Assembly (NCBI RefSeq): GCF_029839275.1 | Contig: NZ_JAOCAH010000012.1 | Coordinates: 1 to 64,000 of the forward strand | From: Pseudomonas sp. GD03944 | GTDB taxonomy: Bacteria > Pseudomonadota > Gammaproteobacteria > Pseudomonadales > Pseudomonadaceae | Length of the DNA stretch: 64,000 bases | Direction of reading: 5' to 3' | Part shown: piece by piece, positions 36,134 to 45,621 of the stretch | How the letters are laid out: the number at the start of each line of letters is the position of its first letter | Numbering within the stretch: the first letter of the stretch is position 1 | The notes under the pieces: generated by a model | Seen by the model: the letters and a program-made list of their open reading frames with translations, nothing else | What the model was told of the DNA's origin: nothing | The model's database searches: none | Position numbers and translations under genes: made by a program

Positions 36134-36224
36134 CGGGCCCCAAGGTCTTGTGGCTCAAGCCACTCCACGAGAGCGCCACACACCCCATTTTTTCATGCGC
36201 ACCACTGAGGAAGAGCCGAATTCC

Positions 36225-36716
36225 ATGCTGACCATCCGCCCCATTACCGCCGCCGACTTCGACCAGGTCTGGCCGATCATCCGTGACGTCGTGCAGGCCC
36301 AGGAAACCTACGCCTTCGACCCGGCCATGGACCGCGAGACCGCCTGGAAAACCTGGGTCGAGCTGCCCAAGGCGACCTTCGTCGCCGAGCAGGACGGGCA
36401 GATCCTCGGCACCTACTACATCAAGGCCAACGCCGCCGGCCCCGGCGATCACGTGTGCAACTGCGGCTACATGACCGCCCCGGCGGCCCGCGGCAAGGGC
36501 GTCGCCCGGGCGTTGTGCGAACACTCGCTGGGGGTCGGCCGTGAACTGGGCTTCCTGGCGATGCAATTCAATTCGGTGGTGTCGACCAACCAGATCGCCG
36601 TCGCCCTGTGGCAGAAGCTCGGCTTCGCCATCGTCGGCACCCTGCCCGGCGCCTACCGGCACCGCACCCAGGGCCTGGTGGATTGCCACGTGATGTACCG
36701 GCTGCTGGTGGGCTGA
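36225..36716 (+). CDS. GNAT-family N-acetyltransferase
   Basis: 163 residues with the GNAT fold: MLTIRPITAADFDQVWPIIRD, FVAEQDGQILGTYYIKAN and the acetyl-CoA motif A (CGYMTAPAARGKGVARALCEHS, with the RGKGVA loop), followed by GFLAMQFNSVV and LWQKLGFAIVGTLPGAY. The acceptor is unknown. The chosen ATG (36225) is preceded by GAGGAAGAG; an ATG ten codons earlier has no ribosome site. Just downstream of the REP pair. Confidence 0.88.
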   Translation: MLTIRPITAADFDQVWPIIRDVVQAQETYAFDPAMDRETAWKTWVELPKATFVAEQDGQILGTYYIKANAAGPGDHVCNCGYMTAPAARGKGVARALCEHSLGVGRELGFLAMQFNSVVSTNQIAVALWQKLGFAIVGTLPGAYRHRTQGLVDCHVMYRLLVG

Positions 36717-36734
36717 GTCTGCCGACGACTCGAT

Positions 36735-38114
36735 TCAGGGAGCAGGCAGATCGCCAGTGGCCGACCAGCCGCCACCCAGTGCCCTGGCCAGCGCCACGCC
36801 ACTCTGCAGGCGGGCCAGGCGCAGCTGGGCGCTCTGGTCTTCGGCGGCGTAGAGCGTGCGCTGGGCGTCGAGCAGGTTGAGCAGGTCATCGGCGCCGGCC
36901 TGGTAACGCCGTTCGGCCAGTTGCAGGGCGCGCTCGGCCTGGACCTGCACCTCCTGCTGGGCCTGCCACTGGGCTTCCACGCCGTTGCCGGCATTGAGCG
37001 CAATCTGCACATCGGCAAAGGCTTCGACGATGCGCTGGCGGTAGCTGGCCAGCAGTTCTTCACGCCGGGCAGCGCTGCGATCGCGTTCGGCTGCAAGGGC
37101 GCCGCCGTCGAAGATCGGGGCAGTCAGCGCCGCCGCCAGGGAATACAGCGGATCAGCAAGCACGCGGCTCAGGTTGCCAGCCGAGCCATTGCCACCCGCG
37201 GAGAGATTCAGGCGCGGCAGCAGGGCGGCGCGGGCGGCACGCAGGTTGGCATCGGCGGCGCTCAGCTGCGCCTCGGCGCGGGCCAGGTCCGGGCGGCGCA
37301 ATAGCAGCTCGCTGGGCAAACCGGCCGTCAGCGAAGGCGGTTGTAACGTGGCGAGCGAGGTCGACGACCCGCTTGCCGGCTCGCCCTGGCCCAACAGCAC
37401 GGCAAGGTCGCTGCGCACGTCATCGGCCTGCTGGCGCAGGGCTTCGCGGTTGCGCCGCTGTTCGGCGACCAGGCCACGTTGCTGGGTCAGTTCCAGTGGG
37501 GTGGCAGCACCCGCATTGGCGCGGGCCTGCACGGTGGCGAGTACGCGTTCGGCGTTACTCAGGTTGAGATCGGCCAGGCGCAGGCGTTCGTCGAGGGCGA
37601 CCTGGCGCAGCCAGGTGTCGACCAGGCTGGCGGTCAGGCTCAGGCGCAGGGCGTCGCGGTCGAAGCGGCTGGCGGCCAGCTCGGCCCGGGCCGCATCATC
37701 GTCAGCGGCCAGGCGACCCCACAGATCCACTTCATAACTGGCGGCCAGGCCGCCGCTGTAACGATTGCCAGCGGCTTCGCCATTACCGCCGAGGCGACCT
37801 TCACGGTTGGCGCCGAGGTTGCCATCCAGTCGCGGCAACAGCGGCGCGCCGGCAGCACGACTCAAGGCTTCGGCCTGGCGCAGGCGTGCGGCGGCCGCCG
37901 CCAGGTCCTGGTTGTTGCGCAGCGCCTGGTCGATCAGCGCATCCAGCTCGGTGCTGGCAAAACTGCGCCACCAGGTATCCGTCACCTCCTCGCCGCCCTG
38001 CATATGGCGCCATTGCGCGGGTGCCGCAGGCAGCTCGGCAGGCGCGTCGGGTTTGTGGCTGCAGCCTGCCAACAGCAGGGCGACGCACAGCACGGAGGGG
38101 AGAGAGCGGGTCAT
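36735..38114 (-). CDS. Outer-membrane efflux channel lipoprotein (NodT/OpmQ type)
   Basis: 459-residue TolC-like channel with a lipoprotein signal (LLLAGC lipobox, Cys about residue 18) and two OEP repeats rich in coiled-coil alanine/arginine segments (AELAASRFDRDALRLSLTAS; LARAEAQLSAADANLRAARAALLP). It should complete the MacAB pump encoded upstream, as OpmQ does for PvdRT. The ATG at 38112-38114 has AGGA six bases ahead; an ATG five codons earlier is possible. Starts 11 bases after macB. Confidence 0.9.
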   Translation of the reverse strand: MTRSLPSVLCVALLLAGCSHKPDAPAELPAAPAQWRHMQGGEEVTDTWWRSFASTELDALIDQALRNNQDLAAAAARLRQAEALSRAAGAPLLPRLDGNLGANREGRLGGNGEAAGNRYSGGLAASYEVDLWGRLAADDDAARAELAASRFDRDALRLSLTASLVDTWLRQVALDERLRLADLNLSNAERVLATVQARANAGAATPLELTQQRGLVAEQRRNREALRQQADDVRSDLAVLLGQGEPASGSSTSLATLQPPSLTAGLPSELLLRRPDLARAEAQLSAADANLRAARAALLPRLNLSAGGNGSAGNLSRVLADPLYSLAAALTAPIFDGGALAAERDRSAARREELLASYRQRIVEAFADVQIALNAGNGVEAQWQAQQEVQVQAERALQLAERRYQAGADDLLNLLDAQRTLYAAEDQSAQLRLARLQSGVALARALGGGWSATGDLPAP

Positions 38115-38125
38115 GAAAAATCCTG

Positions 38126-40084
38126 TCATTGCGCGGCCAGTGCCACCACCGGGTCGAGCCGGGCGGCGGTCTTCGCCGGCAGGTAGCCGAACACCAGGCC
38201 GGTGCCCACCGAGCAGCCGAAGGCCAGCAGCATGGCGGAGAGCGAGAACACCAGCGGCACGTTCCAGAGAATCAGCAGCGCGCCGAACAGCAGGCCGCTG
38301 GCCACGCCCACGCTGCCGCCGAGCAGGGTGACCAGCACCGACTCGGTGAGGAACTGGCGCATGATGTCGCGCTGGCGGGCACCGGTGGCCATGCGGATAC
38401 CGATCTCGCGGGTGCGTTCGCGCACGGTCATTAGCATCACGTTCATCACACCGATGCCGCCGACCAGCAGCGACACGGCGGCGATCAGGCCGAGCATCAG
38501 GGTCATGCTCTGCCGCGTCTTGGCCTCGGCCTGCAGCTTGGCGGCGGAGTTGTAGACGCGGAAGTCCTGGCGGCCGTGGCGTTGCAGCATCAGCTCTTCG
38601 ATGGCCGTTTGCGCCGGCATGACCAGGTCGCTGCTGCGCACCTGGATTGCCACATAGCTCTCGTCACGCAGTTTGGGAAACACCCGCACCACGCCCGTGC
38701 CATGGGGCACCAGCACCTGCTCGTCGGGGTAGTTGCCGCCTGCGTCGCTGCCTTTTTCACTCATCACCCCGATCACCTCGAAGGGCGAGCTGTTGATCAG
38801 GATGATCATGCCCAGGGGGTTGCCCCCATCCGGGAACAGGGTCTCGTAGACCTCGTGCCCGAGCACCGCCACCGGGGCGATCTCGCGGTTCTCCGCGGCG
38901 CTGAAAAAGCGCCCACGGGCCACCGGCCAGTGGTGGATCTGCGGCAGGTGTTCGCCGACACCGAGCACCTCGGTCTGCAACGCATGCTGGCCCTGACGAA
39001 TCAGCGCCGGATCACGCAGGATCGGCATCACCCGCGCCACTTCGCGCAGCTCGCCGATGGCGGCCATGTCATCCAGGGTCAGCACGCCAATCGGGCCGCC
39101 GGTGCGGGGCACATCGCTGCTCACGTACATCATGTTGGCGCCCATCACGCCCATCTCGGCCACGACGCGCTGCCGCGCGCCTTCGCCCACGGCGAGCATG
39201 ACGATCACCGACGCCACGCCGATGACGATGCCGAGTAGGGTCAGTGCGGTGCGAAAGCGGTGGATCAGCAGCACGCGCAGGGCGCCGCGCAACATGTCGC
39301 CCAGCTCGCTGAAGAATGGCGCACCCCGGTCACGACCGGCCTGCTGCATGTCCGGCGCCGGCAAGGCGTTACCCGGCACGGTGGCGCCGCTGTCGCTGAT
39401 CACCTCGCCGTCGCGCACCTCGACCACCCGCCGTGCCTGGGCGGCGACGTCGCGGTCATGGGTGATGAGGATGATGGTGTGGCCGGCATCGGCAAGCTCG
39501 TGCAGCAACGCCATGACCTCCGTGCCGCTGCGGCTGTCCAGTGCGCCGGTCGGCTCGTCGGCGAGGATGATGCGGCCGCCGTTCATCAGCGCACGGGCAA
39601 TCGACACGCGCTGTTGCTGGCCACCCGACAGTTGGCCAGGGCGATGCTCCAGGCGCTCGTCCAGTCCCAGGCGCCGCAGCAGGGCGCAGGCCCGCGCGTG
39701 GCGCTGCTCGGCCGGCATGCCGGCGTAGAGGGCCGGAACCTCAACGTTTTCCCGCGCCGATTCGGTAGCGATCAGGTTGTAGCCCTGGAACACGAAGCCG
39801 AACGCTTCGCGGCGCAGCCAGGCCAGCTGGTCAGCGTCGAAGGCCGCCACGTCTTCGCCGGCGAAGCGATAGCTACCGGCACTGGGCCGATCCAGGCAGC
39901 CGAGGATGTTCATCAGGGTCGACTTGCCGGAGCCCGAGGCACCGACGATGGCGACGAATTCACCCGCCTGGATCGCCAGGCTGATACCCCGCAGCACGTC
40001 GACCGCCGGGGCGCCGTCTTCGCCGCCGTAGGTGCGGCGGATGCCCTGCAGTTCGATCAGCGGTGCTGTGACTGGCGCTACCAC
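38126..40084 (-). CDS. macB: MacB-type ABC exporter (ATPase-permease)
   Basis: 652 residues: N-terminal ATPase with Walker A GASGSGKST, LSGGQQQRVSIARAL, Walker B IILADEPTGALD, and then a FtsX-type membrane domain with four helices and a large periplasmic insert (helices near residues 279-300 and three at the C-terminus). MacB-type mechanotransmission exporters send macrolides, toxins or siderophores through a TolC channel. GTG start overlaps the end of macA (last 7 bases), so they are co-translated. Most similar in context to PvdT. Confidence 0.93.
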   Translation of the reverse strand: MVAPVTAPLIELQGIRRTYGGEDGAPAVDVLRGISLAIQAGEFVAIVGASGSGKSTLMNILGCLDRPSAGSYRFAGEDVAAFDADQLAWLRREAFGFVFQGYNLIATESARENVEVPALYAGMPAEQRHARACALLRRLGLDERLEHRPGQLSGGQQQRVSIARALMNGGRIILADEPTGALDSRSGTEVMALLHELADAGHTIILITHDRDVAAQARRVVEVRDGEVISDSGATVPGNALPAPDMQQAGRDRGAPFFSELGDMLRGALRVLLIHRFRTALTLLGIVIGVASVIVMLAVGEGARQRVVAEMGVMGANMMYVSSDVPRTGGPIGVLTLDDMAAIGELREVARVMPILRDPALIRQGQHALQTEVLGVGEHLPQIHHWPVARGRFFSAAENREIAPVAVLGHEVYETLFPDGGNPLGMIILINSSPFEVIGVMSEKGSDAGGNYPDEQVLVPHGTGVVRVFPKLRDESYVAIQVRSSDLVMPAQTAIEELMLQRHGRQDFRVYNSAAKLQAEAKTRQSMTLMLGLIAAVSLLVGGIGVMNVMLMTVRERTREIGIRMATGARQRDIMRQFLTESVLVTLLGGSVGVASGLLFGALLILWNVPLVFSLSAMLLAFGCSVGTGLVFGYLPAKTAARLDPVVALAAQ

Positions 40085-41247
40085 TGGAACCTCGACATGC
40101 CGCTGTCGGGCGGCGCGTCGCCGGTCACCAGGCGCTCGTCTTCGGCCAGGCCTTCGATGATTTCTGCCACCTGGCGATCCCGTGCGCCAACGGTCACCGG
40201 GCGCAGTTCGGGCTGTCCGCCGCTGGCCAGGACGCGCACCTGATAGGCGCCCGGCTTGCCCTGCAGGGCATCCAGCGGCGCCGTCAGCACGCCTTTGGCC
40301 GAAGCCGTGACGAACACCACCTGGGCAGTCATCTGCGGCATCAGTTCGCCGTCGGCGTTATCCACCTCGAACAGCACGGTGTACTGCACCACCTTTTCCG
40401 TTTCACTGGTGCTGCTGGTCGCTTCACCCTGGCTGCCCGCTGGCACCGGAGGCGCCGGCAGTACCTGGCGCACGGTGCTGTGCCAGCGCCGCTCGTCACC
40501 GCCCAGGGTGGTGAAGTACAGCGGCAGGCCGGCCTTGACCCGGCGGATGTCAGCCTCGGACACCCGGGTCCAGCCAGTCATGCTGGAGAGATCGGCGATG
40601 CGCATCACCGTGGGCGTCTGGTAGGTGGCGTTGAGGGTCTGGCCCTGTTTCACGTCCACGCCCAGTACCGAGCCGGCGATGGGCGCGTAGATGCGGGTGT
40701 AGCTGAGCTGTGCTTCGTTGCCGCGCAGGCGCGCCTGGGCTTCGGCGATCTGCGCACGCAGTTGCTTCAGGCGGGCCTCGGCCGAACGCAGGGTGGCAAC
40801 GGCGATCTGCACGTCTTCTTCGCGGGTGGCTTCGTCGGCGAGCAGACGTTGCTGGCGCCGATGCTGCTGGCGCGCCAGGTCGAGCTGCGCCTGTTGCTCG
40901 GCCAGTTGCGCGCGCAGGCCGTCGAGGGCGGCACGGTCGGCCTCGACCGTCGCCTCGTGCAGGCTGGCGTCAATCTCCGCGAGCAGCTGGCCCTTCTCCA
41001 CCTGGTCGCCCGGCTCGACATGCAGGCGCATGATCTGCCCGGACACCTGGGCGCCAACGTCCACCGAATGACGCGGCTGCAGGGTGCCGATGGCCACCAC
41101 CGTGGCTTCGACGTCGCCGCGGGTGACGTTCGCCGTGACATAGCCCGGCGCCTGATCCCCCGGCCACCACCAGGCACCGAGCAATGCCAGCGGTACCAGG
41201 GCCAGCAGAATCCAGCGGCGCGAAAACCAGCGCAGAGGCAGGGTCAT
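40078..41247 (-). CDS. macA: MacA-type periplasmic adaptor
   Basis: 389-residue membrane-fusion protein linking MacB to the outer channel: N-terminal anchor (RWILLALVPLALLGAWWW), lipoyl halves (GTLQPRHSVDVGAQVSGQIMRL and YTRIYAPIAGSVLGVDVKQGQ), a long coiled-coil hairpin (about residues 105-170, LAEQQAQLDLARQQHRRQQRLL) and beta-barrel/membrane-proximal domains. First gene of the macA-macB-channel operon, downstream of the TonB receptor. Comparable to PvdR of the pyoverdine export system. Confidence 0.92.
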   Translation of the reverse strand: MTLPLRWFSRRWILLALVPLALLGAWWWPGDQAPGYVTANVTRGDVEATVVAIGTLQPRHSVDVGAQVSGQIMRLHVEPGDQVEKGQLLAEIDASLHEATVEADRAALDGLRAQLAEQQAQLDLARQQHRRQQRLLADEATREEDVQIAVATLRSAEARLKQLRAQIAEAQARLRGNEAQLSYTRIYAPIAGSVLGVDVKQGQTLNATYQTPTVMRIADLSSMTGWTRVSEADIRRVKAGLPLYFTTLGGDERRWHSTVRQVLPAPPVPAGSQGEATSSTSETEKVVQYTVLFEVDNADGELMPQMTAQVVFVTASAKGVLTAPLDALQGKPGAYQVRVLASGGQPELRPVTVGARDRQVAEIIEGLAEDERLVTGDAPPDSGMSRFQW

Positions 41248-41522
41248 GGGGCGGACGTCCTTGAAAAAATCGTCGTGTCATACCGCCGCGCCACGTCCGT
41301 GGCACGCACGAAGGTAACCCCGGGGGTCATGCGGATGGCGTGGGTGTATCGGGGGGAGCGGGGATAGGCTTGAAAAACCCGGTGCTCATACATCAAGGAC
41401 GGATGAGCTCGGAAAAACTGCCATACCCCACGCCCGACTACCTGTAACAACATGTTGCCCAGCGACTCGCGAGCGACCAGGCCCGGGAAGCGCCCGTCAT
41501 CCAGGCACATCCCATGGGCCAT
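41244..41522 (-). CDS. Possible small gene between TonB receptor and macA
   Basis: An open frame of 92 codons starting three bases after the receptor stop and ending in an ATGA overlap with macA. The tight fit would suit an operon member, but I recognise no domain, there is no clear ribosome site, and codons in its second half are less GC-biased than in the neighbours. It may be chance, and the region may instead hold a promoter for macAB. Confidence 0.2.
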   Translation of the reverse strand: MAHGMCLDDGRFPGLVARESLGNMLLQVVGRGVWQFFRAHPSLMYEHRVFQAYPRSPRYTHAIRMTPGVTFVRATDVARRYDTTIFSRTSAP

Positions 41523-41525
41523 ACG

Positions 41526-44021
41526 TCAGAACTCCATGCGCAGGCCCAGGGTGGCGTTGCGCGGCGTGCCGAAGTAGCTGGAGGAGGTGCTGGTGTAGTA
41601 CTCCTCGTCGAGCAGGTTGTTCAGGTTGAGGGTGGCGGTGAGCTGCTGGGTCAGCGGGTAGCGCGCCATCACGTCGACCAGGGCGTAGTCTTCCTGGCTG
41701 AAGCGCACGCCGAGCGGACCCATGCCATCGCTGTAGATCTCGCTCTGCCAGTTGACGCCGCCGCCCAGGGTCAGGCCATTGCCGATGCTGCGCAGGGTGT
41801 AGGTGGTGAAGAACTTCGCGGTGTTCTGCGCCACGTTGGTGTTGAGTTTCTTGCCCTGGCTGTCCTGCACGATGTTGCGGCTGAAGCTGGCGCTGGCTTG
41901 CCAGTCGGTCGCCAGCTCACCAGAGAGTTCCACCTCGAAGCCGCGGGTCTTGGTGCCGGATTCGGCGCGGAAGGCATCCTGGCTTGGATTGCCCTGAACA
42001 GGCACCCTTGGTTCGATACGAACGGCCAGGTTGTCTTGCTCAATCTGGTAGATCGCCACGCCGAGGTTCAGGCGGTCGTCGAAGAACGCGGCCTTGCTGC
42101 CCAGTTCATAGCCCACACCTTCCAGCGGATCGATGTAGGCGCCGTCGACGGTGCGGTTGTTCTGGGGCTTGAAGATGCTGGTGTAGCTGCCGTACACGGA
42201 CCAGTTGTCGTCAAGGTCGTAGACCAGGCCGGCGAAGGGCGTGACCACGCCGGTTTCCGAACGCTTGGCGTCGGTGTCAGGGGTCGCGTCGTAGAAGTCG
42301 GTCTGCTCGCGGCTTTTCCAGTCGCTGACCCGTGCGCCGAGAATCACCGACAGCGCGTCGGTGGCGCGCAGGCGCACGCTGCCGTAGGTGCTGCTCTGTT
42401 CTTCGTCGTACTCGATGCGGCTGCTCGCCGGCATGTTGGGCCTGACCGGGGTCTGGCCATCCCAGCCATAGATATTCGGCACGTTGCCGGACCAGTTATC
42501 GTGCCACCACAGCGGGTAACCGTTGGTCTTGTAGCTGGTGGTTTGCCGGGTGTGACCGAACACGGCGTCGTGCTCGCGGCCGAACAGGCTGAAGCTGCCA
42601 GTGAGGTTCAAGTCCATGGCCCGCTGCACGGGCTTGGCAGCCCAGCGCCCGGCCCATACGGTGACCCCGCCGCCCGTGGCCGGATCAGGATTGCCGCCGG
42701 CTGCGTAGCCAATCACTTCATCGTACTGGTAACGGCCCTGTTGCAGGCTCAGCTTGGCCTTCCAGGTATCGTTCAGGGCATGTTCCAGGCTGGCGAAGCC
42801 CGAGGTGAAGTGACGCTCGGAATAGGCCCAGGCCGACGCAGCGGAGTCCGAACGCGACCAGTCGGCCTTGGTACCGTCGACGTTGTACAGCGGCAAGCCG
42901 CTGCGCGCGTGGTCGTCGGCGTCGTGGTACTGGGCATCCATGCCGAAGGTCAGCAGGGTGTCGGGCGTCAGGTCGGCCTCGACGATGCCGTAGAGCACCT
43001 TCTTGCGCTCGTGCAGGCGGTCGACGTAGGAATCGTTGTCCTGGTACACGCCCACCATCCGCGCCCGCAGGTTGCCGCTGTCGGTGAGCGCGCCGCCCAC
43101 GTCGACTTCGGTGCGCTGGTAATCCCAGGAACCGCCGGTGACCGTGACGCTGCTCTTGAATTCCTGGGTCGGGCGCTTGCGGATCATGTTGACGGTGGCG
43201 CCGGGGGTGCCGATGCCGTTGGTCAGGCCGGTGGCACCACGGATGATTTCCACCCGGTCGTACAACGCCATGTCGTTGCTCTGCACGGTGGACTTGTAGT
43301 TGCTGTCGAGGAACTGCACGCCATCGATCTGGTAGTTCTCGACGGCAAAGCCGCGGGAATAGACCTGGCTGGTGTCGGAACCACCGTTGCCGCTCTGGGT
43401 GAGGCTCAGGCCCGGCGACTGACGAATCACGTCGTTCAGCTGGGTCAGGCCCTGGTCTTCCATACGCTGGCGGGTCATCACGCTGATGGACTGCGGTGTT
43501 TCGCGGATCGACAGCGGCAGTTTGGTCGCGGTGCTGGTCGAGCCGGTGGTGTAGGAGCCGGTGCCTTCGGTGGTGGCGCCCAGGCCCATGGCGCTCACGG
43601 TGGTGGCGCCCAGGTTGAGCAGGCCGGAGGTGTCCACCGGCAGCAGGGTGTAGCTACCGTTACCCTGGCGCGACGCCTGCAGACCGCTGCCGATCAGCAG
43701 GTGCTGCAGGGCCTCGTCGGCCGCGTAGCGTCCGTTGAGCCCGGCGGAGCGGCGCCCACGCATGTCATCCGGCGCGAACGAGACCGTCACGCCCGCGGTG
43801 GTCGAGTACTGCACCAGCGCCGCTTCCAGCGAACCTGCCGCGATGGAGAAGTCGTACTCCGCCGCCGTGGTTTGTGCCCAGGCCGGCGCCGGGGCCAGCG
43901 CAGCGCTCAGCGGAACGGCCAGGGCTGCGCCCAGCAAGGCATAGCGAACCGCGCGCTGCAGGGGGTGCAGCTGGACAGCAGGGTGGGCACTCGAAATGCG
44001 GGGGTACGACGTGCAGGACAT
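41526..44021 (-). CDS. TonB-dependent siderophore receptor with signalling domain (FpvA-like)
   Basis: 831-residue outer-membrane receptor. Order: signal peptide (to AWAQ, residue 50), N-terminal secretin/TonB short (STN) signalling domain (about 54-128), TonB box (ATTVSAMG, 139-146), plug (IRETPQSISVMTRQRMEDQG, YQIDGVQF, IEIIRGATGL-like), and a beta-barrel ending in NATLGLRMEF with terminal Phe. The STN domain shows it reports ligand to the FecR partner encoded just upstream. The ligand is probably a ferric siderophore; which one is unknown. ATG 44019-44021 preceded by AAAGGA. Confidence 0.93.
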   Translation of the reverse strand: MSCTSYPRISSAHPAVQLHPLQRAVRYALLGAALAVPLSAALAPAPAWAQTTAAEYDFSIAAGSLEAALVQYSTTAGVTVSFAPDDMRGRRSAGLNGRYAADEALQHLLIGSGLQASRQGNGSYTLLPVDTSGLLNLGATTVSAMGLGATTEGTGSYTTGSTSTATKLPLSIRETPQSISVMTRQRMEDQGLTQLNDVIRQSPGLSLTQSGNGGSDTSQVYSRGFAVENYQIDGVQFLDSNYKSTVQSNDMALYDRVEIIRGATGLTNGIGTPGATVNMIRKRPTQEFKSSVTVTGGSWDYQRTEVDVGGALTDSGNLRARMVGVYQDNDSYVDRLHERKKVLYGIVEADLTPDTLLTFGMDAQYHDADDHARSGLPLYNVDGTKADWSRSDSAASAWAYSERHFTSGFASLEHALNDTWKAKLSLQQGRYQYDEVIGYAAGGNPDPATGGGVTVWAGRWAAKPVQRAMDLNLTGSFSLFGREHDAVFGHTRQTTSYKTNGYPLWWHDNWSGNVPNIYGWDGQTPVRPNMPASSRIEYDEEQSSTYGSVRLRATDALSVILGARVSDWKSREQTDFYDATPDTDAKRSETGVVTPFAGLVYDLDDNWSVYGSYTSIFKPQNNRTVDGAYIDPLEGVGYELGSKAAFFDDRLNLGVAIYQIEQDNLAVRIEPRVPVQGNPSQDAFRAESGTKTRGFEVELSGELATDWQASASFSRNIVQDSQGKKLNTNVAQNTAKFFTTYTLRSIGNGLTLGGGVNWQSEIYSDGMGPLGVRFSQEDYALVDVMARYPLTQQLTATLNLNNLLDEEYYTSTSSSYFGTPRNATLGLRMEF

Positions 44022-44135
44022 GGATTTTCCTTTCGCCCGATGGCAGGTAGAGACGGCGCCTGTTGCGCTTCTACTACCAAGACGAACGAGAATTAAAATC
44101 AACAACCCCTGCGAGCAGAAAATTTGCACACGCCT

Positions 44136-45080
44136 TCAACGGGGCTCCAGCCGGGCCCAGTAGCGGGTGAACCGGCGAACCCGGATCGGTAAGGTCGCGG
44201 CCACGTTGTCCAGCACGCTGTCGGGCTTGCCCAGCTGGAACATGCCGGAAATACGCAGTTCGGCCACTGCCGGGTGCACGCTCAGGTGCCCCGGGTGGTA
44301 GCGCGACAGCTCGTCGACGAAGGTCTCCAGGCGCCAGTCGCTGACCACCAGCAAGCCGTTGACCCAGGCGTCGGCGTTGCGTGTCGCCTGCGTCACCGGC
44401 TCGACTTGGCTCGCCGAGAACCACACTTGCTGCTCCGCTTCCAGGCGCAGGGGCTGGTCCGGCGCCTCGGCGGGACGGATTTCCACGGCATGCTGCTGCA
44501 CATCGACGCGGGTGCGCGCGTCTTCGTTGCGCACCAGAAAGCGAGTGCCCAGGGCACGGATGCTGCCTTGGGGGGAATGCACGATAAAAGGCCGCGCCAG
44601 GCTGTCGACCGCCGTCTCCACGGCGATCTCGCCGCAATGCAGGATCACCTCACGCCATTGCTCGCTGTAGCGCACATCCGCCGCGCTATGGGTATTGAGG
44701 GTCAGGCGGGTGCCGTCCGGCAGGATCAGCCGACGCCGCTCGCCGGTGTCGGTGCGGTGCTCGGCCAGGGCGGAACGCCAGGGCAGCGCCTGCCAGGCGT
44801 ACGTGCTGCCGCCGGCGGCCAGCAGCAGCGACAGAACCTTGAGCACCTCCCGCCGGCTGCCGCGCAGGCCGGCTAGGGTCGGCCGGGCGATACCGGCGTC
44901 GACCCGACCCATCGTCTGCTCCAGGCGTTGCACCCGCGCCCAGGCCAGCTCGTGGCTGGGGTTGGCGGTCAGCCAGTGCTGGTGAGCCGCCTGCAGGCCA
45001 GGCTCGGCGCCGTCTTCGCGCAGGTCGACATACCACTGCGCGGCGGCTTCCAGCACCTTCACGTCGAGGGGCGCGGGCAC
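44136..45080 (-). CDS. FecR-family anti-sigma/signal transducer
   Basis: 314 residues: a cytoplasmic sigma-binding domain (DUF4880-like, AAQWYVDLREDGAEPGLQAAHQHWL...ELAWARVQRLE), one membrane segment (about residues 78-97), and a periplasmic FecR domain (RRLILPDGTRLTLNTHSAADVRY, GTRFLVRNEDARTRVDVQQHAVEI). It should pass the signal from the receptor STN domain to the sigma factor. Starts 4 bases after the sigma gene and precedes the receptor gene. Confidence 0.93.
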   Translation of the reverse strand: MPAPLDVKVLEAAAQWYVDLREDGAEPGLQAAHQHWLTANPSHELAWARVQRLEQTMGRVDAGIARPTLAGLRGSRREVLKVLSLLLAAGGSTYAWQALPWRSALAEHRTDTGERRRLILPDGTRLTLNTHSAADVRYSEQWREVILHCGEIAVETAVDSLARPFIVHSPQGSIRALGTRFLVRNEDARTRVDVQQHAVEIRPAEAPDQPLRLEAEQQVWFSASQVEPVTQATRNADAWVNGLLVVSDWRLETFVDELSRYHPGHLSVHPAVAELRISGMFQLGKPDSVLDNVAATLPIRVRRFTRYWARLEPR

Positions 45081-45084
45081 CGGC

Positions 45085-45594
45085 TCAGTCCTCGAGCAGC
45101 AGCAGGCAGTGGGTCAGGGCGCGGACGAAATGCTTGCGCACGGTGTTGGTAGACAGTTCGAGGCGGCGGCCGATCTCGACGAAGCTCAAGCCGTCGAGCT
45201 GGGCCATCAGGAAGATTTCACGACCGCGCTCGCCCAGGCCATCGAGCAGGGCGTCGATCTCCAGCAGGGTCTCGATGATGATGCTGCGCGTCTCCGGGGA
45301 GATATCCACCGGCTCCGGCAACACGGCCAGGGCATCCAGGTAGGCCTGTTCCAGCGCGCGGCGGCGGAACATGTCGATCATCAGGCTGCGCGCCACGGTG
45401 CTGAGGTAGGCGCGGGGCTCGCGGAATTCAGGGGCGCTGCGCTGGGCCATGAGCCGCAGGAAGGTGTCCTGGGCCACGTCGGCGGCGTGCTCGGCACAGC
45501 CCAGGCGCTTGCGCAGCCAGCCCTGCAGCCAGCCGTGGTGCTCGCGATAGAGGTGGTGCATCGCATCATGCAGCGTGAGATCGGTCGTCGACAT
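45085..45594 (-). CDS. ECF sigma factor, FecI type
   Basis: 169-residue iron-starvation sigma factor: region 2 (VAQDTFLRLMAQ, RAYLSTVARSLMIDMFRRRALEQAYL) and region 4 (LGERGREIFLMAQLDGLSFVEIGRRLELSTNTVRKHF). It should direct transcription of the receptor gene and perhaps the exporter. A Fur-box-like sequence lies 28-46 bases upstream, so iron should repress it. The ATG 45592-45594 is favoured over an in-frame start 41 codons earlier, which lies across that site. Confidence 0.93.
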   Translation of the reverse strand: MSTTDLTLHDAMHHLYREHHGWLQGWLRKRLGCAEHAADVAQDTFLRLMAQRSAPEFREPRAYLSTVARSLMIDMFRRRALEQAYLDALAVLPEPVDISPETRSIIIETLLEIDALLDGLGERGREIFLMAQLDGLSFVEIGRRLELSTNTVRKHFVRALTHCLLLLED

Positions 45595-45621
45595 GGAGCG
45601 GCACACCAGCGCAGGACAAAT

